9,751 nucleotides of DNA from Pyrinomonadaceae bacterium (GTDB taxonomy: Bacteria > Acidobacteriota > Blastocatellia > Pyrinomonadales > Pyrinomonadaceae), in contig JACCRA010000258.1 in NCBI GenBank assembly GCA_013813825.1, positions 1 to 9,751 of the forward strand, given 5' to 3'. Shown one piece after another: positions 1 to 6,655 of the stretch (position 1 is its first letter; each line of letters opens with the position of its first letter). The notes under the pieces are model-generated. The model saw nothing but the letters and a program-made list of their open reading frames with translations. It had not been told where the DNA came from and made no database searches. Position numbers and translations under genes: made by a program.

Positions 1-1080
1 GAGTTGCTGGCGCTGCTCGCTGCTGGATGGATGACACGCGCCGTGACCGGCACCGTCCACAAACTGCACGGCGCGACCCAGTTCATCAAGCGCGGCGACT
101 TTTCGCACCGCGTTAAAGTGCGCTCACACGATCAACTCGGCGAGTTGGCCGGTGCGTTTAACGAGATGTCGGCTAACGTCGAGACGCTGTTGCAAGAGCG
201 CGTCAAGCACGAGCGTTTGGAGCGCGAGGTCGAGATCGCGGCTGAAGTGCAGGCGCAGTTGTTTCCGCGCGAAGTGCCGCGGCTGGAAACAGTTGAGATC
301 GTCGGCGAGTGCCGTGCGGCGCGCGGCGTGGCCGGCGATTATTACGACTATGCGGAGATCGTGCCGGGCGTGGTCGCCGTCGCGCTCGGCGACGTGGCGG
401 GCAAAGGCATCTCGGCCTCGCTCGTGATGTCGAACTTGCAAGCCTCCCTGCGCGCGCAGTTCACGATTTTGGCCGAGCGTTGGAAACTCGTGGAGGCGGC
501 GCTAACTGTTCCCGCCGCTGCCGCGATGGTGGCCGCCCCGAACGTCGAGCCGCTGCTTGAACAAAGTCTCGATCTGCCGTGCGGCGTGACGGGCGTGGAT
601 GCGGACGCCAACTGCGCGGTCAAGAACATGGCCGCCAGCATCAACGAACAGCTTTGCCGCAGCACCGACTCGAACCGTTTCGCGACTTTCTTCCTCGCCC
701 TCTACGACGACCGCACGCGCCGCTTGCGCTACACCAACGCCGGCCACAACGATCCGCTCCTCGTGCGCGCCGACGGCTCTCTGGAAAAACTAAGCGCCGG
801 CGGCACCGTCCTCGGAGCCTTCGAGTGGGCGCGCTACGAAGAGGCCGCGACCACGCTCGCACCGGGCGAGTTGCTCGTCATTTTCTCCGACGGCTTCAGC
901 GAAGCGCGGAGCACCCTCGGCGAAGAGTACGGCGAAGAGCGTCTCGCGCGGTTCGCCGTCGCCCACCGCCAGAGCACCGCCGACGATCTGCGCCGCGCGC
1001 TCTTTTGCGAGATCGACCATTGGTCCGAAGGGCAAGAACGCGGCGACGATCAGACCGTCGTGATCGTGAAGGCGAGGTAA
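1..1080 (+). CDS. HAMP-SpoIIE/PP2C-type protein phosphatase, 5' partial
   Basis: The reading frame is open from base 1, so the N-terminus, probably with a membrane sensor, lies outside the window. Residue numbers count from the TTG at base 4. The visible part starts with the tail of a hydrophobic segment, then a HAMP linker (about residues 11-63), a short helix rich in Glu and Arg (64-88), and a SpoIIE/RsbU-type Ser/Thr phosphatase domain. Metal-binding landmarks are present: GDYYD (111-115), GDVAGKG (129-135), NAGHN (245-249), SDGFSEA (295-301) and DDQT (348-351). Such proteins usually dephosphorylate anti-anti-sigma factors in partner-switching pathways; the partner is not visible here. Oddity: residues 152-206 are an Ala/Val/Leu-rich stretch between the GDVAGKG helix and the NMAASINEQL helix, longer than the usual linker. 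It ends 24 nt before the convergent DUF1579 gene. Confidence 0.93.
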   Translation, partial: ELLALLAAGWMTRAVTGTVHKLHGATQFIKRGDFSHRVKVRSHDQLGELAGAFNEMSANVETLLQERVKHERLEREVEIAAEVQAQLFPREVPRLETVEIVGECRAARGVAGDYYDYAEIVPGVVAVALGDVAGKGISASLVMSNLQASLRAQFTILAERWKLVEAALTVPAAAAMVAAPNVEPLLEQSLDLPCGVTGVDADANCAVKNMAASINEQLCRSTDSNRFATFFLALYDDRTRRLRYTNAGHNDPLLVRADGSLEKLSAGGTVLGAFEWARYEEAATTLAPGELLVIFSDGFSEARSTLGEEYGEERLARFAVAHRQSTADDLRRALFCEIDHWSEGQERGDDQTVVIVKAR

Positions 1081-1103
1081 GTCTGCGGTGAAATGCTCCT
1101 CGC
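1072..1103. terminator. Weak candidate bidirectional hairpin between convergent genes
   Basis: GCGAGG (1072-1077, overlapping the last codons of the phosphatase gene) is a perfect inverted match of CCTCGC (1098-1103). The loop is 20 nt and there is no T-tract on either side. It lies exactly at the junction of two converging genes, which is the only reason to suggest termination. The stem is short enough to be chance. Confidence 0.2.
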
Positions 1104-1104
1104 T

Positions 1105-1653
1105 CTATGACGTAGCTGCGCGTTGTAGTGTCATCTCGAAGAACTTGTACCAAGTCTTGCCGTCGCGCGACAACTCGCCAATCTCGAACCATTCGCCTTT
1201 GTCGTTGAGCGTGATCGTAAATTTGATGTGTCCCGCGCGCGGGTCTTGGAAACTCCAGACGAGGGCGCGGTCTGAGACTTGCGCCGTGGTATCAACATAC
1301 ATGCCGTCGGCGCGGTAGGCGCGAAAGCGATGCTGCTTTTGTTGCGCGTCGAACGAGACGACGGCCAGCGCATTGTGGACGACGACCTCTTCACCTTTGC
1401 CACCCAGTTGACCCCGGCCCAGTCCCTCGATTAGGAGCGCCAGTCCGTCGAGTTTGTTTTGCACATGTTCGGTCTGCGTAAAAGTGCTGCGCCGCCCCGG
1501 CCCCATCTCGAACCAGCCGGTACCCTTCCATTGCCCGACGAGAAAGTTGAGTTTTTTCATCTCGGCACGCTGCGGCGTGTTGTTGTCGTGCGTCTGCGCG
1601 GAGAGCAACTGCGGCACGGCGCAGAGCAGCAACAGCATTATTATTTTTCTCAT
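1105..1653 (-). CDS. Secreted DUF1579-like beta-barrel protein of unknown function
   Basis: A 182-residue protein. The first 19 residues form a signal peptide (MRKII, then a Leu-rich core, then LLSA before Gln20), so the mature protein is probably periplasmic or exported. The mature part begins with a helix, then LNFLVGQWKGTGWF (residues 35-48), the motif that opens DUF1579-type lipocalin-like barrels, and ends with beta-rich segments (LVWSFQD, HIKFTITLN, EWFEIGELSRDGKTWYKFFEM). The family has no agreed biochemical role; small hydrophobic ligand binding is a guess from fold. Start choice: an ATG at 1665 is also in frame, but the purine run AAAGGA (1670-1665) overlaps it, whereas it sits 11 nt before the ATG at 1653. 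The gene is 125 nt downstream of the AraC-type regulator on the same strand and could be its target or the last gene of the run. That link is inference. Confidence 0.85.
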   Translation of the reverse strand: MRKIIMLLLLCAVPQLLSAQTHDNNTPQRAEMKKLNFLVGQWKGTGWFEMGPGRRSTFTQTEHVQNKLDGLALLIEGLGRGQLGGKGEEVVVHNALAVVSFDAQQKQHRFRAYRADGMYVDTTAQVSDRALVWSFQDPRAGHIKFTITLNDKGEWFEIGELSRDGKTWYKFFEMTLQRAATS

Positions 1654-1664
1654 TGTCAAAATCA

Positions 1665-1670
1665 TCCTTT
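1665..1670 (-). promoter_or_regulatory. Ribosome binding site deciding the DUF1579 start
   Basis: AAAGGA on the minus strand ends 11 nt before the ATG at 1653 and collides with the upstream in-frame ATG at 1665. This favours the shorter protein, whose signal peptide then starts directly with MRKII. Confidence 0.5.
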
Positions 1671-1778
1671 GGTGATGAACGCCAAATGTTAGGATCGCTG
1701 TCTTGGTTTGAACACGCTGGAGGGTAGCGGTCGGAGGCCGGCGCGGTCTTGTAGATTTGCGACATGAGCGCGCGCCGC

Positions 1779-2582
1779 CTACTCCACGAGTTCGCCGTGA
1801 TCGATACGGCGTACACCGTGAGCGAAGACGGTCGGCGAGCCGCCGGTGACGGACGCGAACTCGTGGATGAGGTGCGCTTGATCGGCGAAGCCCACCTCGG
1901 CCGCGATGCCGGCCCAGTTTGGCGTCTCTGTTTGAACCAATTTGACGGCGGCGGCGCGAATGCGACGGGCGCGGGCGAACTGCTTCGGCGTCAGGCCGAC
2001 CGCCAGTTGGAAGCGTCGCTGAAGCTGTCTGGCGCTCAATCCGATGGCGGCGGCAAGGTCTGAGATTTTGACTTCGCCGCCGCTGTTGATCAGGTGGCGA
2101 GCGGCGGCGGCGGCGAGATCGTCAATTTCAACAATTGATGGGCGCTGCTGACACAAGCCGTCGGCGAAAGCCGCGGCCGCTTCCGGATAGCTGTGGCAGG
2201 CGGCGAGGCGCGGCATCAGTTCGGCGGCCAGCGCGGGATTGACCTCCTCGCAGACGAACATTTGGTCCCTGAGCGACGACGACTCGCGGCCGATCACGGC
2301 ACGTCCGGCCGCCGGTTGCAGGCGTGCCCCCCAGAACGTATCTCCCGCCTTGACCTCGGTGCGGAACGAGCGGAGCGTCGGCCCCACCACGCGCAGCCAA
2401 GACACTCGGTCCGACGGGTCGCGGTAAAAAGTGAGCGTGATACAGCCGTCGGGGAACACCTCGTGCGAGAGCGGAGCCGCCCCTAGCGGCGGCGACTCTT
2501 GCCCGGTGGCACGGAACTCCCAAAAAGAGAGGATGAAGGGGACCAGTGCGGGCGGCGGGGCGGACTCTTGATAGCGCAACAT
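1779..2582 (-). CDS. AraC-family transcriptional regulator
   Basis: A 267-residue protein. The N-terminal half (residues 1-150) resembles the DUF6597-type domain found before AraC DNA-binding domains: it opens with a YQESAPPPALVPFILSFWEF segment and has EVFPDGCITLTF (41-52) and VVGPTLRSF (65-73). The C-terminal half is an AraC/XylS double helix-turn-helix: first HTH about 173-192 (ISDLAAAIGLSARQLQRRF), connecting helix with LTPKQFARARRIRAA (197-211), second HTH about 222-244 (GIAAEVGFADQAHLIHEF). The ATG is 4 nt after the stop of the upstream methyltransferase-like gene, so translation is probably coupled and the two are likely on one transcript. No effector-binding residues can be named. Target genes are unknown; the downstream DUF1579 gene is the nearest candidate. 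Confidence 0.9.
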   Translation of the reverse strand: MLRYQESAPPPALVPFILSFWEFRATGQESPPLGAAPLSHEVFPDGCITLTFYRDPSDRVSWLRVVGPTLRSFRTEVKAGDTFWGARLQPAAGRAVIGRESSSLRDQMFVCEEVNPALAAELMPRLAACHSYPEAAAAFADGLCQQRPSIVEIDDLAAAAARHLINSGGEVKISDLAAAIGLSARQLQRRFQLAVGLTPKQFARARRIRAAAVKLVQTETPNWAGIAAEVGFADQAHLIHEFASVTGGSPTVFAHGVRRIDHGELVE

Positions 2583-2586
2583 ACTT

Positions 2587-3537
2587 TCAGGCCGTGACGA
2601 TCACGGCGCGCGCGCCGGATAGCTCGGTAAAATCCTTCGAGTAGATCGTCCCCACGCGGCGGACGCGGCGGACGGTTTCGACCAATTCATCGCCGGTCAG
2701 ATAGCCGCTCTCGACGTGCGAGATCGCCCACGTCTTCAAGTGCCCGGCGGCTTCGAGCAACTCCTCGACGAAGCGAAGATATTGCCCTTTGGTTTCCGTG
2801 CGGGCGCCGAGGCGGCCGGCGCGGGCGCGCTCGAAATCGTCCCAAAAGTCGCCTTCGCCGCGGACGAATTCTTCGCGCCACGTCGCGTGCGAATCGCGCC
2901 GCCGGGCGGCGGCGGCGGTCGTGGTGCGTGCCGGGCGGGGCAGGCGTAGGAACAGCAAGTCGGCGCGTTGCTCGGCGACGAAGTGGCGCGCTTCCTTGTT
3001 GTGGCTCGTGTTGCGCTGCGAGTTATTAACGGGCGGGGCTTGCGCGTCGCGCAATCGCTGGAAGACGCGCGAGAGCGGCTGGCGCAGTTCGAGCGTCGCC
3101 TCGTCGAACGAGAGCGCGTAGTCGCCGACCATCATTCCCAGTTCCAGCGCCAGCGCCTGCTTCACGTCGCCCGTCAATTGCTCGGTGTTGTCGCGCAGGT
3201 TGTCGAACCACCATGCGTCGGTTTCCGTGAACCAGCGGCGCAACGCGGGATTGCGCAAGCGGTGGCGCGGTACGTACACGTCTTCGAGCAGCGTGGCCGT
3301 GTCCTCGTCCGTCAGCCGCTCGGTGTTGTTCTCGATTCGCGCGATGCCTTTGATCCACGCCCAGCGCGCGGCGTCGTTGACGGCGATCTGCGCGCCCCAG
3401 CGTTTGACGGCGGTTTCGAGCACCGGATCGCCGGCGAACGGGTTGACGAGCGAGCGGAAACGCAGCCGGCGCAACACGCTCAACTCGAAGGCCAGCCAGC
3501 CGCGCGGCGGCGGCGCGCTTGTCAGGACGTTAGGCAT
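2587..3537 (-). CDS. Divergent D12-class DNA adenine methyltransferase-like protein, catalytic motif apparently lost
   Basis: A 316-residue protein with no confident family assignment. Its order of motifs resembles D12 (Dam/COG3392-like) N6-adenine methyltransferases: NPFAGDPVLETAVKRWG (residues 32-48) sits where the SAM-binding FxGxG loop would be; IAVND (51-55) matches the acidic end of the next strand; FTETDAWWFDNLR (103-115) resembles the FTxENxxxIDxIR helix; and LEAAGHLKTWAISHVESGYL then DELVETV (261-289) resembles the C-terminal WxxSYN region. Where DPPY should stand there is DLLFLRLPRP (193-202), so the Asp and Tyr are gone, and the glycine loop is FAGDP rather than FxGxG. If the relationship is right this is an inactive relative, perhaps DNA- or nucleotide-binding. 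An Arg-rich linker (202-218) follows. Its start overlaps the HD-GYP-like gene by 8 nt and its end is 4 nt before the AraC gene. The coding call is strong; the family call is tentative. Confidence 0.85.
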   Translation of the reverse strand: MPNVLTSAPPPRGWLAFELSVLRRLRFRSLVNPFAGDPVLETAVKRWGAQIAVNDAARWAWIKGIARIENNTERLTDEDTATLLEDVYVPRHRLRNPALRRWFTETDAWWFDNLRDNTEQLTGDVKQALALELGMMVGDYALSFDEATLELRQPLSRVFQRLRDAQAPPVNNSQRNTSHNKEARHFVAEQRADLLFLRLPRPARTTTAAAARRRDSHATWREEFVRGEGDFWDDFERARAGRLGARTETKGQYLRFVEELLEAAGHLKTWAISHVESGYLTGDELVETVRRVRRVGTIYSKDFTELSGARAVIVTA

Positions 3538-4417
3538 GATTGGTGTTGTCTGAATTGTTAGCGGGTATCCGCGCCGCCGGTGTGCCTTCTTCTTTTGCCA
3601 CCGTCTCGATTGTAGCCGCCTCGACGGGTGCGGCTGTCATAAAAAGATCACCGCCCGAAAGCGGCACGAGCGTCGCCGCTCCGGCGGGCGGCGACGACGA
3701 CGGATGCGCTTCCCCAGCGATGGGGGCCGCAGGCATTGCCGCGACAGGGGCCGGTTCCTCGGTTGCAACAACAGAAAGTTTTTCTGTTCGGGTTTCTTCG
3801 CGCCGCGCGTAAGAACGCAGTTCGGCGATACCCTCAAGCGATAAAAACACGCGGACGACTTGCGGATCAAACTCGATGCCGGCCCATAAAGTCAGATGCC
3901 GGCGCGCTTCTTCTTCAGTGCCGGCGGGGCGAAACGGGCGCGCGTCGGTGAGCGCCGCGTAAGCGTCGGCGACGCGCAGGATGCGCGCGGCCAGCGGAAT
4001 CTGCTCGCGCCGCAGCGCGTCGGGATAGCCCGCCCCATTCCACCATTCGTGATGCCAGCGGACGAGAAGTTGCGCGCCCCGGCCGGCACCCGTGCGGGCG
4101 ACCTCCTGCTCACCGATCACCGGATGCCGGGCGAGATCAATCCGCTCGTCATCGCCGAGCGTCCCCTGTCGCTGGATGTATTCGCGCCCCATCGCCAACT
4201 CGCCGAAATCGTGGCCGAGCGCCGCGATCCGCAACGCAGCGCGATCCGCGTCGCCCAAACCGAACAGCCGCGCCACCTCGTCCGCCAATCGCGCCACCCG
4301 TTCAGCGTGCGGGTGCGAGTAACCCTCGAAGTCGTCCGCCGCTTTCGCCAGTCGCGTCAGCACTTCCAGCACATGGCGCTCTTCCTTCGTCAACTGCTGC
4401 GTTTGAATTGAAAGCAT
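3530..4417 (-). CDS. HD-GYP-like phosphohydrolase domain protein with low-complexity tail
   Basis: A 295-residue protein. Residues 13-200 follow the HD-GYP layout: SHPHAERV (34-41), GHDFGE (68-73), RHPVIGE (97-103), HHEWWNGAGYP (122-132), ARILRVADAYAALTDARPFR (144-163) and FDPQVV (183-188). HD-GYP proteins with intact sites hydrolyse cyclic di-GMP or related dinucleotides. Here the His and Asp ligands and GYP are kept, but the Lys of HDxGK is Glu73, the Asp of HHExxDGxGYP is Asn127, and DAYDA reads DAYAA. The second half (about 210-295) is Pro/Ala/Glu-rich, probably disordered. There is no signal peptide, membrane segment or receiver domain, so it is cytosolic with unknown input. The start is 11 nt after a heptad palindrome that separates it from the DUF4388 gene, and its stop overlaps the next gene by 8 nt. 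Confidence 0.88.
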   Translation of the reverse strand: MLSIQTQQLTKEERHVLEVLTRLAKAADDFEGYSHPHAERVARLADEVARLFGLGDADRAALRIAALGHDFGELAMGREYIQRQGTLGDDERIDLARHPVIGEQEVARTGAGRGAQLLVRWHHEWWNGAGYPDALRREQIPLAARILRVADAYAALTDARPFRPAGTEEEARRHLTLWAGIEFDPQVVRVFLSLEGIAELRSYARREETRTEKLSVVATEEPAPVAAMPAAPIAGEAHPSSSPPAGAATLVPLSGGDLFMTAAPVEAATIETVAKEEGTPAARIPANNSDNTNHA

Positions 4418-4428
4418 TCTTCAGTATC

Positions 4429-4503
4429 GAGCGCTGAGCGCTGTGTGCTGTGTGCTGAGTCAGCTGCCAGATGTCTTGACTCAGCACACAGCACTCAGCA
4501 CTC
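4429..4503. repeat. Palindromic array with 7-nt period (gene 5/gene 6 gap)
   Basis: Right arm in strict 7-nt register: GACTCAG, CACACAG, CACTCAG, CACTCAA (4478-4505). The left arm (4429-4462) is its inverted copy with one additional heptad. Innermost pairing is perfect: TGTGCTGAGTCA (4451-4462) with TGACTCAGCACA (4477-4488), loop 4463-4476. The outer 13 positions (4429-4441 with 4491-4503) have two C/A mismatches on the + strand that become G-U pairs on the minus strand, so the structure pairs fully only in RNA sense with the flanking genes. The array runs over the TGA stop of the DUF4388 gene (4504-4502). There is no T-tract. Confidence 0.85.
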
Positions 4504-6148
4504 AACCCTTTGGTTTCCTTTCTTTGATCCGGTCGAGCATCTGGCGCGCGGCGGTGAGCTTGGGATCGATTGTGAGCGCGCGCTCAAGTTCGGCTTCGGC
4601 GCGGCGGAACTGGCCGAGCGCCTGATACAACTCCGCGAGCCAGACGCGGTAAGAAGCGTTGCCGCCATCGAGCATGATGGCGGCGCGAAGTTCCGACTCC
4701 GCTTGGCGGCGGGTGGCGGCGTTGGCCGAGCGCGCGAGGGCGCCACCATAAGAAGCGTGATAATTTGCTTCTCCCGGCGCGCGCCGCACGGCCTCGGCGA
4801 AAAACGTGATCGCCGCGGCATGGTTGCCGACTTGCGCGGCAGCGACTCCTTGTTGGAACAACTCCGCAGCCTTATGTGAAGTCGCGTTGCCGCCGGCCGC
4901 CGGCCCCGGTGTTGTCACCGTGCGTTGGCCGGCGTTGGTTCCGCTGGCGAAACTGTTGGCGGCGGCGCGCGGCCGCGCACCACTGGCGGGTGATGAGTTT
5001 GCGGAAAGAGTTTTATCGTAAGCGGAGCGAGCTTTATCGTCTTTGAGAATTTCGTAAGCCTGAGCAATGCGGGCGAAAGCCTGTTCGACGCGGACGCGCA
5101 TTTCGTCGTCAACCTCGCGCAGAAACCGGTCGGGATGAAATCGCTTGGCGAGGGCGTAGTAAGCTCTCTTAATTTCGCCGGGTGATGCGTCCAAGTCAAC
5201 GCCGAGCAGAGCGTAATGAATCGTCGAGCAGGCGCGTGTCAGCAACGCATCGATCTCTAGTTGCGTCTCGCCCGTCGCCGCCGGCGCGCCGGAGGAAGCA
5301 GTGTCGTGGCGGTCAGCCACGGCGTCGCCAGCAGAGACGGCCGTGCGTGTCTGGGCGCCGGCACTCGCCCGGTCGCCGTTGTTGGCTGCCGCCGCGACGG
5401 CCGCCGTTGCGGCTTGAGCTTGTGCGATTGCTTCCGGCGTGAACGCCCGGCGACTGCCGCCGCCCCCGGCGCGTTGTAGCAATCCGCCGAGCGTCAGCGT
5501 GTAGGCAAGCTGGCGAGTTTGCTCTTCCGGCAACCCGGCGAGCGCGAGCAAATCGCGAAGACGCAGTGGCGCATCCACGCGCGACAGTATGAAGGCTTCG
5601 GCCGGAAGCAAACTGAGCCGCCCGAAGTCAACTGCGGCGACGGGTAAGAGCAACTCTCCCGCATCCGGCCAGCGCGCCGCGGCGTAGGCGGCTGGAAGCC
5701 GCCGCGCGCTTTCGAGCAGTAGCGGCGGCAGTTCGATCTTAAGCGGCCCGGATTCTGGCAATCGTCCGCGCGGATCGAAACTCCATTGCCCGTCAGTCCA
5801 CAGCAACAGCGGCAACAGCGACTCCTCGGCCTGCCGGCGCAAAAATTCCTGCAACTCAACTTTCGTACACGCGCCTGCCCCCACGAGCGCCGCGCCCGCC
5901 GCCACGTCCGTCATCGCGTCTGTAACGACGGACTCCACAATCTCCTCTCTGATGGCGCCCCAGCGGCGCAGTGACGCGCCCAGACGGTAAGGACGCAAGT
6001 TGGTCGCGACCTGCGCGACGCCACCCTCTTGCACATAGATGACGGCCTTTGCCCGCTCGCGCTTCAGGCCGAGCGCGCCCGACAATTTGGCGGCGGTTAG
6101 TTCACAGAGAATTTCGGCCAGCGGAATCTCGCTCAGTTGTCCGTTCAT
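4502..6148 (-). CDS. DUF4388-DnaJ-TPR fusion protein
   Basis: Using the ATG at 6148, a 548-residue protein. Residues 1 to about 230 form a DUF4388 (PATAN-like) region beginning MNGQLSEIPLAEILCEL, with KRERAKAVIYVQEGGVAQV and the winged-helix-like part found in such proteins. After an Ala/Gly-rich linker comes a J domain (about 309-376) with an intact HPD motif (codons at 5137-5129) in KRFHPDRF and ARIAQAYEILKDDKARSAYDKTL. After another low-complexity linker, about residues 426-548 are TPR-like helices (AAELFQQGVAAAQVGNHAAAITFFAEAV; AEAELERALTIDP). DUF4388 proteins are linked to signalling and polarity in acidobacteria and myxobacteria; the J domain predicts stimulation of a DnaK, the TPRs bind partners. 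The frame extends to a GTG at 6235, but those 29 residues lack domain similarity. Neither start has a clear Shine-Dalgarno. The stop lies inside a heptad palindrome 84 nt from the HD-GYP-like gene. Confidence 0.9.
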   Translation of the reverse strand: MNGQLSEIPLAEILCELTAAKLSGALGLKRERAKAVIYVQEGGVAQVATNLRPYRLGASLRRWGAIREEIVESVVTDAMTDVAAGAALVGAGACTKVELQEFLRRQAEESLLPLLLWTDGQWSFDPRGRLPESGPLKIELPPLLLESARRLPAAYAAARWPDAGELLLPVAAVDFGRLSLLPAEAFILSRVDAPLRLRDLLALAGLPEEQTRQLAYTLTLGGLLQRAGGGGSRRAFTPEAIAQAQAATAAVAAAANNGDRASAGAQTRTAVSAGDAVADRHDTASSGAPAATGETQLEIDALLTRACSTIHYALLGVDLDASPGEIKRAYYALAKRFHPDRFLREVDDEMRVRVEQAFARIAQAYEILKDDKARSAYDKTLSANSSPASGARPRAAANSFASGTNAGQRTVTTPGPAAGGNATSHKAAELFQQGVAAAQVGNHAAAITFFAEAVRRAPGEANYHASYGGALARSANAATRRQAESELRAAIMLDGGNASYRVWLAELYQALGQFRRAEAELERALTIDPKLTAARQMLDRIKERKPKG

Positions 6149-6335
6149 CAGGGCGACGAAAAAGGGTGACTGTTGGCGTGCGACAAAGCACAGGATGAAA
6201 GCGACGGCGGCAACTCGCGTCACATGTCGCGGCACTGATTGAATCAGTTGTCACGGCTTAAATTTAACCCAAACTCATCATAGCTTACGCGCGCGCGGCG
6301 GAAAAGGCACTGGCACTTTCAGAGAGAGTCTGAGC

Positions 6336-6507
6336 GCAATTAAAAGTCCGACGCGAGCCGAACCGGATGGATGTCAGGGCCCGGAGCGGGAGCGACGGGG
6401 TTGTCACCGCGCATGATGGCTCACGGCGGATGGTGGCTGCAAGGCCGACCCGTTGCTCCCGCTCCATGTCTTGGCCGGTCTGACCGCTACGTCACACTTC
6501 TAATTGC
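6336..6507. repeat. 172-bp imperfect inverted-repeat element (MITE-like or structured RNA)
   Basis: The outer ends match inversely: 6336-6353 starts GCAATTAAAAGT and 6490-6507 read in reverse complement starts GCAATTAGAAGT, 15 of 18 matching. Inside is a 17-bp inverted pair, GGAGCGGGAGCGACGGG (6383-6399) against CCCGTTGCTCCCGCTCC (6449-6465), with a single difference that is a G-U pair in + strand RNA. ACCGG-containing blocks between outer and inner arms also pair. The central 49 nt contain the near-repeat GATGGCT/GATGGTGGCT. No obvious target-site duplication and no coding content. Confidence 0.7.
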
Positions 6508-6511
6508 ACCC

Positions 6512-6637
6512 ATGGGGCAATGGTATTGAATTAACAAAGTTGAGCCGAGAGGCGATCTTTTGGAATCACGGAGTTCTGAAATTTCAAATTTATAATTTGA
6601 GAATCACAGTATCCTTAATTCAATACCATGGCTCTGT
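6512..6637. mobile_element. AT-rich element with perfect 15-bp terminal inverted repeats (MITE or IS remnant)
   Basis: ATGGTATTGAATTAA (6520-6534) is the exact inverse of TTAATTCAATACCAT (6615-6629). Counting G-U pairs in + strand RNA, pairing extends to 6512-6519 with 6630-6637, leaving one A/G mismatch. The interior is much more AT-rich than the surroundings and contains a small palindrome CAAATTTATAATTTG (6585-6599) and a direct repeat GAATCAC (6563-6569, 6601-6607). No transposase fragment and no clear target duplication are visible. The end sequence CATGGTATTGAATTAAG loosely recalls IS4-family (IS231-type) ends, which is weak evidence. Confidence 0.55.
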
Positions 6638-6649
6638 AGGCGTAGCCAT
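6628..6649. repeat. Short inverted repeat just upstream of the kinase promoter
   Basis: ATGGCT (6628-6633) and AGCCAT (6644-6649) are perfect inverse copies with a 10-nt spacer, ending 6 nt before the -35 box at 6656. The half-site spacing would suit a dimeric DNA-binding protein. It overlaps the right end of the AT-rich element, so it may simply belong to that element. Confidence 0.35.
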
Positions 6650-6655
6650 CTTCCG

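Larger units (their letters stand above)
6149..6655. other. Divergent intergenic region with two inverted-repeat elements
   Basis: This gap separates the minus-strand DUF4388 gene from the + strand kinase. Bases 6149-6235 could be an N-terminal extension of the DUF4388 gene from a GTG. Bases 6236-6335 hold an AT-rich patch (6258-6285) that may carry the minus-strand promoter, but I cannot pick a good -35/-10 pair. Bases 6336-6507 and 6512-6637 are two separate inverted-repeat elements described in their own entries. The small open frames here are not convincing genes. Confidence 0.8.

Noticed and set aside
579..1091. 170-codon + strand frame inside the phosphatase gene
   Set aside because: Extremely Arg-rich shadow; the phosphatase motifs are in the other frame.
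2968..3561. 197-codon + strand open frame opposite the methyltransferase-like gene
   Set aside because: Arg/Gln/Val-rich composition with no recognisable motif; the minus-strand frame has motif order and operon spacing.
3896..4411. 171-codon + strand frame opposite the HD-GYP-like gene
   Set aside because: No motifs, and it is the complement of a clearly conserved domain.
6149..6235. 29-residue N-terminal extension of the DUF4388 protein from a GTG at 6235
   Set aside because: DUF4388 proteins normally begin at the MNGQL-type motif, and the GTG has no ribosome site. Not excluded: the extension has a hydrophobic stretch and the ATG also lacks a Shine-Dalgarno.
6285..6467. 60-codon minus-strand frame in the divergent gap
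   Set aside because: It crosses the inverted-repeat element, has no ribosome site and no protein-like pattern.
6512..6637. Firm assignment to the IS4/IS231 family
   Set aside because: Only a loose likeness at the ends (CATG...TTAAG), no transposase and no target duplication.
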